64,000 nucleotides of DNA from Pragia fontium DSM 5563 = ATCC 49100. GTDB lineage: Bacteria; Pseudomonadota; Gammaproteobacteria; Enterobacterales; Enterobacteriaceae. The notes beneath the pieces are model-generated. The model worked only from the letters and a program-made list of their open reading frames with translations. It searched no databases and was not told where the DNA came from. The stretch's first letter is position 1; each line of letters begins with the position of its first letter. The translations under genes and the position numbers were made by a program. The stretch covers positions 1 through 64,000 of the forward strand of contig NZ_FOLW01000012.1 in assembly GCF_900112475.1 (NCBI RefSeq), in the 5' to 3' direction. Below are positions 25,988 through 34,641 of this stretch, in pieces.

Positions 25988-27352
25988 ATGATCATCATAA
26001 ATCCGCTAAATATAGCATCATCAGAGGCCTCTATTCGGTCAATGGGATTAATCATAAAATCTGATGCTATATTTAACGAAAGCCTAACCACTCGGCTATA
26101 CCTTTGTTACTTTAATAATGACATTATTATTTCTGAAAACGTCAGCGAACTGGTAGATAAAATCGATGCAGAAATTGATCGGGATGCCGCTGAATTTTAT
26201 ATCAGGTATGGTTTTATATTTCCGCCATTCACCCTATATAAAAACATTTTTCTTATGTCTGCCTATACTGGATTTTCTCTATCAAAACCACTCGAAACGT
26301 GCACTATTCTTCCCGAAAAACCACTACCCGCGGAAGAATCGCGAAACTACTCAGCAAACGTTCAAGATGATTTAATTACGTCGCTAGAAAAAAACTCAGG
26401 GAAATACAACGTATTATTCAGTGCTGGCGTTGATTCATCCGTTCTGTTGGGTATGGCTATTCAACTGGATAAAGCCGAAAACGCAATAAATTGTTTTATG
26501 TCATCCATGCCCGAGGAAAGTCATAAAGCCAAGAAAATGTGTGAATTAAAAGAGATTCCTATTCAAACAATTTCTGTCAGACACGATCTGGAAAATCAGG
26601 CAAATGAATTTTTGAATATCACATCTGAACCGATCTCCGATAAAATCGCATTAGTTATCCCGACCATTATCAACGACCTCAATTTAGATAAAAGTCTTTT
26701 TATTCTTGATGGGCAAGGGGCTGATTCACTCTTCTCTGGCCTACCTCATGATAAATTATATAACTTATATCATAAAAAATTAGTGCGCCTTATTGCCAGA
26801 CCATTCTCTATTTTACCCATATGGGAAAATAAAAAAACCAGAGCTGGCCGCTTATTATACCGGATCACTAAAGTGTTAAAATGCCTCTCATCAACATCAG
26901 ATGAAGAACTACTGGCCCACTCTCTTGTTGAGGAGAGTGATAAAAAAATCAGTAGTAACAATAAAATACTCCAGCAATTCTATAGCGAAATAAACATATT
27001 GAAAAAAGAGCTAAAAGACTTCCATTTAGTTATTCGGTATATATTTATGTTTAGAATATTACCAGCCAGAGAAATGCAAAAATATATTTTATCTCAGCAA
27101 CAAGGGTATCAATTTAAACTACCTTTTTTAGAGACTGATTTTATTAAACGTCATTTCTATATTTCCAGTAATCAATCAATCATTGATAACATATACAAAT
27201 ACCCCATGACTAAGCTAGCTAAGCATTACTGGCCAGGCTTTTTTAAAGACAGTAAAACCAGCCCTTTTCAAGTCGATTTCAATACAGGAAGTCTCGGCAT
27301 AAAAGAATTATCTTTAAATCACATATCAATAAAAACAAAATCGCCTCTTTAA
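25988..27352 (+). CDS. Asparagine-synthase-like amidotransferase of the EPS cluster
   Basis: The 454-residue protein has the asparagine-synthase C-terminal domain: PP-loop LFSAGVDSS (residues 143-151) and the acidic block FILDGQGADSLFSG typical of AsnB-like ATP pyrophosphatases. The N-terminal region (1-125) resembles a vestigial class II glutaminase fold but starts MIIINP, lacking the Met-Cys start whose Cys2 is the glutaminase nucleophile, so ammonia would have to come from elsewhere. Homologues in surface-polysaccharide loci are thought to amidate hexuronic acids. Ugd, encoded 1.3 kb downstream, supplies the uronic acid. Proposed role: converting a GlcA or GalA residue to its amide. An unrelated ligase role is possible. 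Confidence 0.75.
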   Translation: MIIINPLNIASSEASIRSMGLIIKSDAIFNESLTTRLYLCYFNNDIIISENVSELVDKIDAEIDRDAAEFYIRYGFIFPPFTLYKNIFLMSAYTGFSLSKPLETCTILPEKPLPAEESRNYSANVQDDLITSLEKNSGKYNVLFSAGVDSSVLLGMAIQLDKAENAINCFMSSMPEESHKAKKMCELKEIPIQTISVRHDLENQANEFLNITSEPISDKIALVIPTIINDLNLDKSLFILDGQGADSLFSGLPHDKLYNLYHKKLVRLIARPFSILPIWENKKTRAGRLLYRITKVLKCLSSTSDEELLAHSLVEESDKKISSNNKILQQFYSEINILKKELKDFHLVIRYIFMFRILPAREMQKYILSQQQGYQFKLPFLETDFIKRHFYISSNQSIIDNIYKYPMTKLAKHYWPGFFKDSKTSPFQVDFNTGSLGIKELSLNHISIKTKSPL

Positions 27353-27466
27353 TAAAATAAAAAAACCTTAATACCCCATTTCAAACCTGAACTATTTTCA
27401 CTGTTAAATATTTATACAAATTCAAAATCAACCTAATTAATTTGCATGGAAAAAGGGAGATTCATC

Positions 27467-28615
27467 ATGTTCAGGAAAAATAGAAAGTACACTATCGCTA
27501 TCACCGCAAATACCAGTTGGTATTTGTATAACTTTAGAAGGAATACAATAAACTCATTGCTCGACATGGGTTATAACGTTGTCGCTATTGCACCAAGAGA
27601 TAATTATTCAAAACAACTCTCATCGTTAGGATGTCGATATATTCCAATAGACATAGATCAGGGAGGCATGAACCCAATAAAAGACTTCATTACCATATTA
27701 AAAATGGCGATGGTTCTTTACAGAAATCAATTTAATATAATATTAAACTTCACACCAAAAAATAATATTTACTTTTCTATTTTGGCTAAAACATTCAATA
27801 TCGGCGTAATCAATAACATTGCCGGATTAGGCATTATCTTTGTAAAAAAAGGCTTTATTTCCAGACTTTGCACATTACTTTACAAATTTAGCCAACGCGA
27901 TGTCGATAAGATATTTTTTCAAAATGAGGATGACCGAACGTTATTTCTTAAAGAGATTATTCCTGACGCTGAAAAAACCGATCGTGTGCCAGGTTCCGGC
28001 GTTGATTTAACGCGATTTTCAGTCAAAGAAGCCCCTGATGATGGCGTGGTCAGATTCATTCTGGTAGCCAGAATGCTCTATCATAAAGGCATTGAACAAT
28101 ATGTCGAGGCAGCCCGACAGTTAAAAACAAAATATGGTGATCGATGTGAATTCAGATTGCTTGGTTTTGTCGATATCAATAATCCTGCCGCAGTTGCAAA
28201 AGAAAAAATAGAAACCTGGGTCAATGACGGCATTATTAATTATCTGGGCGTTTCCGATAACGTTGAGCAGGAGTTATCTATTGCTGACTGCGTCGTTTTA
28301 CCTTCATTTTATCGGGAAGGGGTACCTAAATCACTGTTGGAAGCCGGTGCCATGGGCAAACCCATAATAACAACCCGCAACGTAGGCTGTCAGGAAACTG
28401 TTGATGATGACTATAACGGCTTCCTGTGCGAACCTCAATCGACTGAAAGTTTAATCGACGCTCTTGAACGAATGATTAGCTTATCCCATAAAGAACGGCT
28501 GGCAATGGGGCTTAACAGCCGTAAAAAAATCGTGCGGGAATTCGATGAAAATATTGTGATCGAAAAGTATATAGAATCCATTGGAATCTTACTCAAGAGG
28601 GAACTCTATCAATGA
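27467..28615 (+). CDS. Family 4 glycosyltransferase
   Basis: The 382-residue GT-B enzyme has an N-terminal acceptor domain ([38 protein letters not shown]) and a C-terminal donor domain with [20 protein letters not shown] and the GT4 E-x7-E motif in [20 protein letters not shown]. It would add a sugar from a nucleotide donor to the lipid-linked acceptor made by the WecA-like enzyme. The start at 27467 is chosen because GGGAGA (27455-27460) is six bases upstream; an ATG at 27446 lacks such a site. It is the only glycosyltransferase seen in the cluster, which points to a very short repeat unit or to extra enzymes elsewhere. The stop overlaps the ugd start by 4 bases. Confidence 0.88.
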   Translation: MFRKNRKYTIAITANTSWYLYNFRRNTINSLLDMGYNVVAIAPRDNYSKQLSSLGCRYIPIDIDQGGMNPIKDFITILKMAMVLYRNQFNIILNFTPKNNIYFSILAKTFNIGVINNIAGLGIIFVKKGFISRLCTLLYKFSQRDVDKIFFQNEDDRTLFLKEIIPDAEKTDRVPGSGVDLTRFSVKEAPDDGVVRFILVARMLYHKGIEQYVEAARQLKTKYGDRCEFRLLGFVDINNPAAVAKEKIETWVNDGIINYLGVSDNVEQELSIADCVVLPSFYREGVPKSLLEAGAMGKPIITTRNVGCQETVDDDYNGFLCEPQSTESLIDALERMISLSHKERLAMGLNSRKKIVREFDENIVIEKYIESIGILLKRELYQ

Positions 28616-29781
28616 AAATCGCTATCGCAGGTACCGGCTATGTTGGCCTGTCAAATGGGATCTTACTGTCTCAACACCATCAGGTGGTTGCTCTGGATAT
28701 TGATGCCCGCAAGGTCAATCTGTTAAATAACGGGACATCACCTATTGTTGACCAACTTATCGAAGATTATTTAAAAAATAAGACGCTAAATTTTAAAGCT
28801 ACGCTGGATAAGCATGAAGCCTATCAGGATGCGGACTTTGTTATCGTCGCTACCCCAACGGATTACAACCCCGAAACTAACTACTTTAATACTTCATCCA
28901 TTGAGAGCGTAATACAGGACGTTCTGGCCATTAATCCGCACTGCGTCATTATCATTAAGTCGACGGTGCCCGTCGGATATACCCGGAAGTTAAAAGAATC
29001 CCTTAACGCCGACAATATCATCTTCTCACCAGAGTTTTTACGGGAAGGTAAAGCATTATTCGATAATCTTCATCCTTCACGCATTATCATTGGTGAGCAG
29101 TCTGAGCGAGCCCGTCTGTTTGCCGATTTATTGCAACAAGGCGCCATTAAACAGGATATCCCGGTTTTGTTAACTGACTCGACCGAGGCCGAAGCCATTA
29201 AGCTATTCTCCAACGCTTATCTGGCGATGCGCGTAGCCTATTTTAATGAGCTGGATAGCTATGCCGAATCACACAACCTATGCCCCCGCCAAATTATCAA
29301 TGGCGTTAGTCTGGATCCACGCATTGGTAATCACTACAACAACCCGTCATTTGGTTACGGTGGGTATTGCCTGCCGAAAGATACCAAACAGCTTTTGGCG
29401 AACTATCAAGATGTGCCTAACAATATTGTTTCCGCTATTGTGGAAGCGAATCGTACCCGCAAAGATTTTATTGCCGATGCTATTCTCAGCCGAAAACCTA
29501 AGACCGTAGGTATCTACCGACTGATTATGAAAAGTGGTTCCGATAATTTTCGCGCTTCCTCTATTCAGGGAATTATGAAGCGTATCAAAGCCAAGGGAGT
29601 CAATGTGGTAGTTTATGAACCCACATTGCAAGAGCCGGTATTTTTCCACTCTAAAGTGGTCAATGACCTCAATGAATTTAAAGCGCTGTCAGATGTGATT
29701 ATTTCCAATCGTATGGCTGAAAAACTGGCGGATGTGCAGGATAAGGTCTATACCCGGGATCTGTTTGGACATGACTCATAG
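28612..29781 (+). CDS. ugd: UDP-glucose 6-dehydrogenase
   Basis: The 389-residue enzyme oxidises UDP-glucose to UDP-glucuronate with two NAD. It is close to E. coli Ugd along the whole length: [16 protein letters not shown] (NAD-binding), [25 protein letters not shown], and [19 protein letters not shown] with the catalytic Cys at residue 253, then [15 protein letters not shown]. It supplies the uronic acid for the EPS, and possibly for lipid A or colanic-type modification elsewhere in the cell. It starts with a 4-base overlap with the glycosyltransferase gene, a sign that it belongs to the same operon. Confidence 0.96.
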   Translation: MKIAIAGTGYVGLSNGILLSQHHQVVALDIDARKVNLLNNGTSPIVDQLIEDYLKNKTLNFKATLDKHEAYQDADFVIVATPTDYNPETNYFNTSSIESVIQDVLAINPHCVIIIKSTVPVGYTRKLKESLNADNIIFSPEFLREGKALFDNLHPSRIIIGEQSERARLFADLLQQGAIKQDIPVLLTDSTEAEAIKLFSNAYLAMRVAYFNELDSYAESHNLCPRQIINGVSLDPRIGNHYNNPSFGYGGYCLPKDTKQLLANYQDVPNNIVSAIVEANRTRKDFIADAILSRKPKTVGIYRLIMKSGSDNFRASSIQGIMKRIKAKGVNVVVYEPTLQEPVFFHSKVVNDLNEFKALSDVIISNRMAEKLADVQDKVYTRDLFGHDS

Positions 29782-29812
29782 TGGAAGCAGTTGGCTTTGA
29801 TGGCGGGTGTTT

Positions 29813-29844
29813 GGAACAGAGGTGATACATCTCACCGCTGTTCC
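29813..29844. terminator. Bidirectional hairpin between ugd and autotransporter
   Basis: GGAACAG (29813-29819) and GGTGA (29821-29825) pair with TCACC (29832-29836) and CTGTTCC (29838-29844), giving a 12-bp stem with one internal mismatch and a 6-base loop. It lies between the convergent ends of ugd and the autotransporter gene and probably ends both transcripts. Confidence 0.65.
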
Positions 29845-29873
29845 AGTGGCTAAATTTAGTTAACCATCAATCA

Positions 29874-31814
29874 TCAAAACCGAATTCTGAATCCAGCATC
29901 AACCCTGACTGGGGTTTCAACTTTATTACCGTTTTGATAATCCACTTCCGCATACACCGAAGCATGGTTGGTAATAGCAGCATCAAGACCTAAACCGTAT
30001 TTCCCAACGTTACCGGAAAAGTTGTTATTGAAGCCAATGTCATTGATGTCCACTTTATTCGACTTGATAAATTCACGGGCAACGGCCAGTTTCGCGTAAG
30101 GCTTAACCAGCATTTGTCCTGATGAAAACTGGGTACTGAATAATGTGCCAAGTTCCCCCTGAACGCTGTCAGCATTATCAATATGCGCATTCATCCCATT
30201 ACTTAAGGTGTAATTCGCACTACCAATGTTTGAATACTGAACTTTGGCATAAGGTTCTATGGCATAAGTTTGATAAAGCGGAATATTAAAACCACTCTCC
30301 AATGACGCGGTAATCGCATTCTGACTATAGCTACCGGTTCCCGTATTGCCACTGCTCATTTGAGTACGGATTTCATTACTCAAGTGATTACCTTTCAGAA
30401 CGGAATCAATATAGAAACCGGAGATATCCAGATAGGTCAGATAAGCACCGCCACCGTAGCTTCTGATTTCACCATTACCGCCATTATCAAACTTAACGTC
30501 AGAATTACTGTAGGAAGTAAAAACACCAACCAGCAGTTTGCTCTGATTCAAATCAATCTGCTTGTCACCGCCAATTTCCAATCCGTTTAAGGTGTTCTTG
30601 AAAGAAGTATGCTTGTTATCAGAAAGACGGCTGGTATCGTTGGTATAACGAACCCATACTCCGGCATTTCCCGCTTTATCGAGGCTCAAATCACCCTGAC
30701 GTTGGCGAAGGGTGGATAACTCAGCCGATAAGATATGGCGTGGTGCCGCAGCCATATTAAGAACCCCTTTTGCACTTGAGCTCAGCGTTCTATTCACTGT
30801 TCCACTTCCATTTCCATTTCCATTTCCATTTCCCGCGGAGTTTGCATCCCCACTTTCTTGCAAGTCCTCAAGCTTTACCGGAACAGGATTCAAATACCAA
30901 TCGGTACTTTCACCAGACTTAGCGCTATACAATTTGTACTGATAAACACCCAGATCGACCACGTTATTGGCATTCAACAGGCTAAAGTTGGCATCGCCGC
31001 TATTAACATGAACCACCGTCAATGGTGCCGTCGTCTGTGGTTCTTTACCGCTATCATTCACCATCAGACCAAACTGACCCGTTGCCTTATTGGCAATATG
31101 AATAAAGTCACCCATTTTGTCCGCTAACTGAGTCGTGATGGCAAAATTACCCTGACCTGAAAGGTTATTGATCTCTAAACGATTAGGCTGTGCTGCTGGC
31201 GAATAGGCGATCAGGTCAACATATCCGTCCTGAAGAACGAGATTATTGATTTGAGTTATCAGGCTCGTTCCTTTCGTTGACGGCATTGGCGCAAAATCTT
31301 CCAGCTCTCCGTTTAGCCATGTCGGCCCGATTGAAACCGTACCGGCAACATTCAAGTTTTCGATGGTAATATTAGCTGCCTTGGCGGGGTTGTTAGTCGT
31401 GACATCGATAGCGGTGTGATCGGTATTACTGATAGATAGCTTTCCCCCCTGGGCTATATTCAAATAACCAATTGAACGGCTGTCGAAATACATATCCAGC
31501 GAGCCACCAGCATTAACCTGAGTGTTATTAATAACGCTATTCTCTACCGATAGTCTTCCATTTTGATCAACGGTGGTGTCATTGGCACGACCTTCATAAC
31601 GGATAAATATTGTTCCATTATCACGGACGATATTGTTATTGATAATACCGCCGTTCGATACTGATTGATTACCCTGCCCCGCCGTGTTTTCCGGTATTGA
31701 TACAATCTCATTGTTAACCGTAATTCCATCAACATTTTCTGTATAGGCAATTGCACCGCCTGAAAAACCTAAAAATGATGCGCCGATAATATAGGCAAGT
31801 AATGTTTTTTCCAT
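29874..31814 (-). CDS. Type Va autotransporter with short passenger (646 aa)
   Basis: The product has a signal peptide (MEKTLLAYIIGASFLGFSGGAIA) and a passenger of about 310 residues with beta-helix-type Asn/Gly-rich repeats (TVDQNGRLSVENSVINNTQV). A linker and then a C-terminal pertactin-type autotransporter barrel (about residues 370-646) follow, ending in VDAGFRIRF with the terminal aromatic required for outer-membrane insertion. The passenger tail VVHVNSGDANFSLLN is of the pertactin/AIDA C-terminal type. No protease or lipase catalytic motif is seen, so an adhesin or aggregation role is more likely. The linker holds a (Gly-Asn)n repeat encoded by tandem hexamers. RBS AAAGG lies upstream. 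Confidence 0.88.
   Translation of the reverse strand: MEKTLLAYIIGASFLGFSGGAIAYTENVDGITVNNEIVSIPENTAGQGNQSVSNGGIINNNIVRDNGTIFIRYEGRANDTTVDQNGRLSVENSVINNTQVNAGGSLDMYFDSRSIGYLNIAQGGKLSISNTDHTAIDVTTNNPAKAANITIENLNVAGTVSIGPTWLNGELEDFAPMPSTKGTSLITQINNLVLQDGYVDLIAYSPAAQPNRLEINNLSGQGNFAITTQLADKMGDFIHIANKATGQFGLMVNDSGKEPQTTAPLTVVHVNSGDANFSLLNANNVVDLGVYQYKLYSAKSGESTDWYLNPVPVKLEDLQESGDANSAGNGNGNGNGSGTVNRTLSSSAKGVLNMAAAPRHILSAELSTLRQRQGDLSLDKAGNAGVWVRYTNDTSRLSDNKHTSFKNTLNGLEIGGDKQIDLNQSKLLVGVFTSYSNSDVKFDNGGNGEIRSYGGGAYLTYLDISGFYIDSVLKGNHLSNEIRTQMSSGNTGTGSYSQNAITASLESGFNIPLYQTYAIEPYAKVQYSNIGSANYTLSNGMNAHIDNADSVQGELGTLFSTQFSSGQMLVKPYAKLAVAREFIKSNKVDINDIGFNNNFSGNVGKYGLGLDAAITNHASVYAEVDYQNGNKVETPVRVDAGFRIRF
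30806..30834 (-). repeat. In-frame hexamer microsatellite in autotransporter linker
   Basis: TTCCAT is repeated four times in tandem, then TTCCC, on the plus strand. On the coding strand it specifies alternating Gly-Asn residues between the passenger and the barrel. Slippage would change linker length by two residues per unit without shifting the frame. Confidence 0.8.
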
Positions 31815-31970
31815 GATGTTTACCTTTGTAACTCCTGTTGTTTTATAAAAATCTTATTGTATTAATCCATTATATAAATGGTATTACCCGCCTGATGACA
31901 GCAGGTACGGACTTCGTTTGCCGATTACTGTGATGGTGGTTGGCTGGGGTAGATTGGTTTTACGGCCAGT

Positions 31971-32063
31971 CAACTGGTGATGATGACCAGTGAATGGGGA
32001 CGGTTGGTTATTTAAGTTGATATTAATTTTTGATGGTTAAAACAAAACTCCCAGTATTTTAGC
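31971..32063 (-). repeat. Post-immunity-gene repeat, copy 1
   Basis: About 90 bases resembling copy 2 at 32431-32525. Shared blocks include GGTGA.GAT.AC, GGGGACGGTT, ATATTwa, and A.AAC/AAAATCCCAGT.TT...AGC. The repeat lies directly 3' of the frameshifted immunity gene (minus strand), as copy 2 lies directly 3' of the Imm42-like gene. Such repeats could mark cassette boundaries. Confidence 0.6.
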
Positions 32064-32076
32064 TTAGAGTTTTAAG

Positions 32077-32387
32077 CTACATATATTCTTTTCTTAAATA
32101 TACGCAATACCCGTGATTAACTTTTATTAGTTCTGGATAATCAAGTCGTTCAATATGCACATTGATAGTAAAATAATCATCAAAATCGGCAATTACTTCA
32201 GTTTCGACCTCCGAAGCAGTTTCTTCATTACATTCAGTAACCTCACCATTAAAGTAGAAAATAACTGAATTCTTTTATTATCTAAGGATACAGCAATACA
32301 TCTAATGTTAGAGGTTATATTCCTAAGTAAAGCCCTTTGCAAAGGTAATTTTAGATAACTAGGTAAATCAATATCATTCATCATCAT
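32077..32387 (-). pseudogene. Frameshifted orphan CdiI-like immunity gene
   Basis: The minus-strand frame starting at 32387 reads MMMNDIDLPSYLKLPLQRAL and continues to about 32262. At the run AAAA 32258-32261 (TTTT on the coding strand) the reading frame is lost. In the next frame the sequence continues sensibly as YFNGEVTECNEETASEVETE, then DFDDYFTINVHIERLDYPEL, and ends LRKEYM at the stop 32077-32079. Adding one T restores a 103-residue protein. Size, acidity and position behind two toxin/immunity cassettes suggest a CDI immunity protein. No matching toxin fragment is left nearby. The family is not recognised with certainty. A sequencing error in the homopolymer is possible. Confidence 0.65.
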
Positions 32388-32430
32388 AATTCTCTTTATG
32401 ACCTTGCTGGAATAACCTAATCTTACGCCC

Positions 32431-32525
32431 GACCAACGGTGACGATTACTCGTGGACGGGGACGGTTAATGATTGAGACAGATATTTAACACTGACTACT
32501 AAAAGTAAAATCCCAGTTTAAAGCT
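32431..32525 (-). repeat. Post-immunity-gene repeat, copy 2
   Basis: Diverged duplicate of 31971-32063, sharing the order GGTGACGAT, GTGGACGGGGACGGTT, ATATTTAACACTGA and AAAATCCCAGT. It sits 30 bases downstream of the Imm42-like stop codon. It separates that gene from the older frameshifted immunity gene. Confidence 0.6.
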
Positions 32526-32555
32526 GGCTGGGATAATTATACTGTTAACTAATTA

Positions 32556-33107
32556 TTAAAGACTAGAGTAGAAATTTATTGTGGAGTCAACGATATCTTT
32601 TACAATCTCTTTTTTTAAGATTACATCGCTAATATGCGGATCATTTATATCAATCCAATGGTAACCTATATCACCATCACCGCTCAAAGTACTAAGCTTT
32701 GCCCCTAAAATTCTAATCATATCTTTGAAAGAAACAGCAAAAACATAACAACAGTCATCTTCTAAATTATATGTAGATGCTTGGTATTGATAAGATGTAA
32801 CAAAATCATCAGAAACTTCGATTTCCGGATCTACTCGTTCAGGTAACATTGTGCCCAACAGAAAGAAAAACGCCTCTTTCTTTCCCATATTGAAAATATC
32901 CTCACTTGTTATAGGTAAGACCAAGGCATTTCCATTAGATAAACAAGATATATCACCACCCAATGTAGCCACTCTAGCACTATCTGGATACATTCGTCCG
33001 TCTATACAAAAATGAAATAAACCATTCTTAAAGCTCCCTTGCACCTCACTCCACTGAGGTAAGTATTCAATAAGAATAGCAAAATGATTAGGATCACCAA
33101 AAACCAT
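32556..33107 (-). CDS. Imm42-like immunity protein for orphan CdiA tip
   Basis: The 183-residue cytoplasmic protein begins MVFGDPNHFAILIEYLPQWS and has NGLFHFCIDGRMYPDSARV, features I associate with the Imm42 family of immunity proteins. The start at 33107 is chosen because GGAG, provided by the last codons of the upstream toxin frame (TGG AGA TAG), sits seven bases before it. The ATG at 33119 lies inside the toxin frame. The 2-base gap to the toxin stop suggests translational coupling, as in normal cdiA-cdiI pairs. It should neutralise the toxin domain at the end of 33110-34372. The family name is from memory and should be verified. Confidence 0.7.
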   Translation of the reverse strand: MVFGDPNHFAILIEYLPQWSEVQGSFKNGLFHFCIDGRMYPDSARVATLGGDISCLSNGNALVLPITSEDIFNMGKKEAFFFLLGTMLPERVDPEIEVSDDFVTSYQYQASTYNLEDDCCYVFAVSFKDMIRILGAKLSTLSGDGDIGYHWIDINDPHISDVILKKEIVKDIVDSTINFYSSL

Positions 33108-33109
33108 AA

Positions 33110-34372
33110 CTATCTCCATTTCCCTGGCAAACCAAGGATTTTTTTAACATCTGATGGAATATCTTTCTTACTTACGGCTGCGCTTTTATCACCCGTACTA
33201 CCAGACCAATGCCACGTTCCATCATTAGTATTAGTAAATTGGTGCACATTACCATCACTATCTAAAGCATATCTCTTTTTGCCACTAGCCACTGAATTAC
33301 CAAATAACTTAATAGAATCTTTAGGCTCAGTTCCTGCATTACGATGATATCCCATCTGCCCTGGAGTATGTTTGGGATTCGATACATAATTTAACCCATT
33401 GGAGGCTGGAATTGCTGTTGGAGTTGGCAGCGAACTCCCTTTAGCCGACTGATTCTTACCAATCACTCCCAACGCCGCTAAACCATAGCCACCATTAATA
33501 ACAGCCTTCAGTCCTATCTCTTCAAGCGCTTCCTTACCGTTTAGTGCTAGCTTCACATAACTCGGCAAAGACTGGTAAATAGCTCTTGCGCTATCTTCGT
33601 TCTCTGCTAAAACAAAACGATCGAGTTGAGCTAAATCTTCACTGCTTAAATCAGAAAATATAGGTAAACGATTCAAGCTGTTAGCGATACTATTACCAGC
33701 TTGTATCTGTGCGAACTCAGCATTGGCACAAAACGGATCACCTGAACAACTTTCAGCGATAGCTTCTTCTCGATTTTTCTTACTGATTTCTGCATATTTC
33801 TCATAAATAGCTAATTTATCTTCGTCATTTACCTCTGCCTTTATCAGTTCCTTATGCATATCCAAGACATTCTTGGAGCTCAGCGAATTATTCTCCACCT
33901 CAACCCGAGCAGCATTACCTCCACTGGCGATTGACAGTCCATCACCACCGGCCATACCGCCTGCCGCTGAACCCAACATCGTGACCAGATTGCTAATCAG
34001 CGTCTTCTCATCGCCGACCAACTCTGAGGCAGGTTTTCCATAAAACGCTTGCGCCAGCACATCTGAACTCGCGGCAGCAACCAGTCCACCCACCGCTGCT
34101 GCCCCCGGGTTCACACCCTGTGCTGAAGCCAACGCGCCAGAAACAATGGCATGTAACGCAATACGCGCCGCGTCATTACCTTTGGTCGCATCTTTTACCA
34201 GTGCCGCCATATAAGGCGCTGAGCCCGCGGCAAGACCACCGGTGACATTACCGCCCAATACGCCCGCCAGTAATCCGGTTGCCACCGAACCATGGGTCCA
34301 AAACTCACTGCCCACGCCGTACTGTTTATCCACCTCTTTATACTTATTTGAGGCGAAACCGAAGCTCCTCAC
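33110..34372 (-). pseudogene. Orphan CdiA C-terminal module (pretoxin + toxin tip)
   Basis: The frame has no signal peptide or TPS domain. Residues 6-163 repeat the pretoxin region of the complete CdiA (ASNKYKEVDKQYGVGSEFW through VENN at 159-162, about 99% identical in DNA). A different tip follows, ending with YHRNAGTEPKDSIKLFGNSV, KKRYALDSDGNVHQFTNTND, GTWHWSGSTGDKS and LGLPGKWR. This is the classical orphan cdiA-CT arrangement: silent cassettes that can replace the active tip by recombination upstream of VENN. The tip's catalytic family is not recognised. The nominal start is a GTG at 34372 after AGTGAGG; translation is doubtful. It is a cassette rather than a decayed gene. Confidence 0.8.
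33881..34355 (-). repeat. 475-bp direct repeat shared with cdiA pretoxin region
   Basis: Bases 33881-34355 match 36039-36513 at a constant offset of 2158 with only about five mismatches seen. The identity begins at the VENNSL codons and ends abruptly at GAGGCG/GAGGCAA. The pair is long and similar enough for homologous recombination, which would delete the intervening 2.16 kb and put the orphan toxin and Imm42-like genes onto full-length CdiA. Confidence 0.93.
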
Positions 34373-34641
34373 TTCAACAACCCACTAAAACACTTTATCC
34401 CAATATTGTTAAAGAGCAGACAACTGTAACAATGCTCAAACTAAAATTTCATTGTTATACAATTTATTACAAACCTGATAATAAACGTAGCCCCTATTCA
34501 CCATTAAGGAGATTTGATTCCTCACAGATAGTGTAGTAGTGATTAATATTGAGCAAGACCAGTTAATTATTAGACTTGCAATGCAGGTCTAGAGATTAGA
34601 AAAAAATAGCTCCCCCACAGAGAACAGAGGAGCTACGGTAA

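Noticed and set aside
29246-29509. Internal frame within ugd
   Set aside because: It is out of frame within a strongly conserved enzyme gene and has no protein similarity.
34373-34641. Search for an extra small immunity or toxin gene between the SUKH gene and the orphan cassette
   Set aside because: Only short frames without ribosome-binding sites exist; nothing but a boxA-like string is identifiable.
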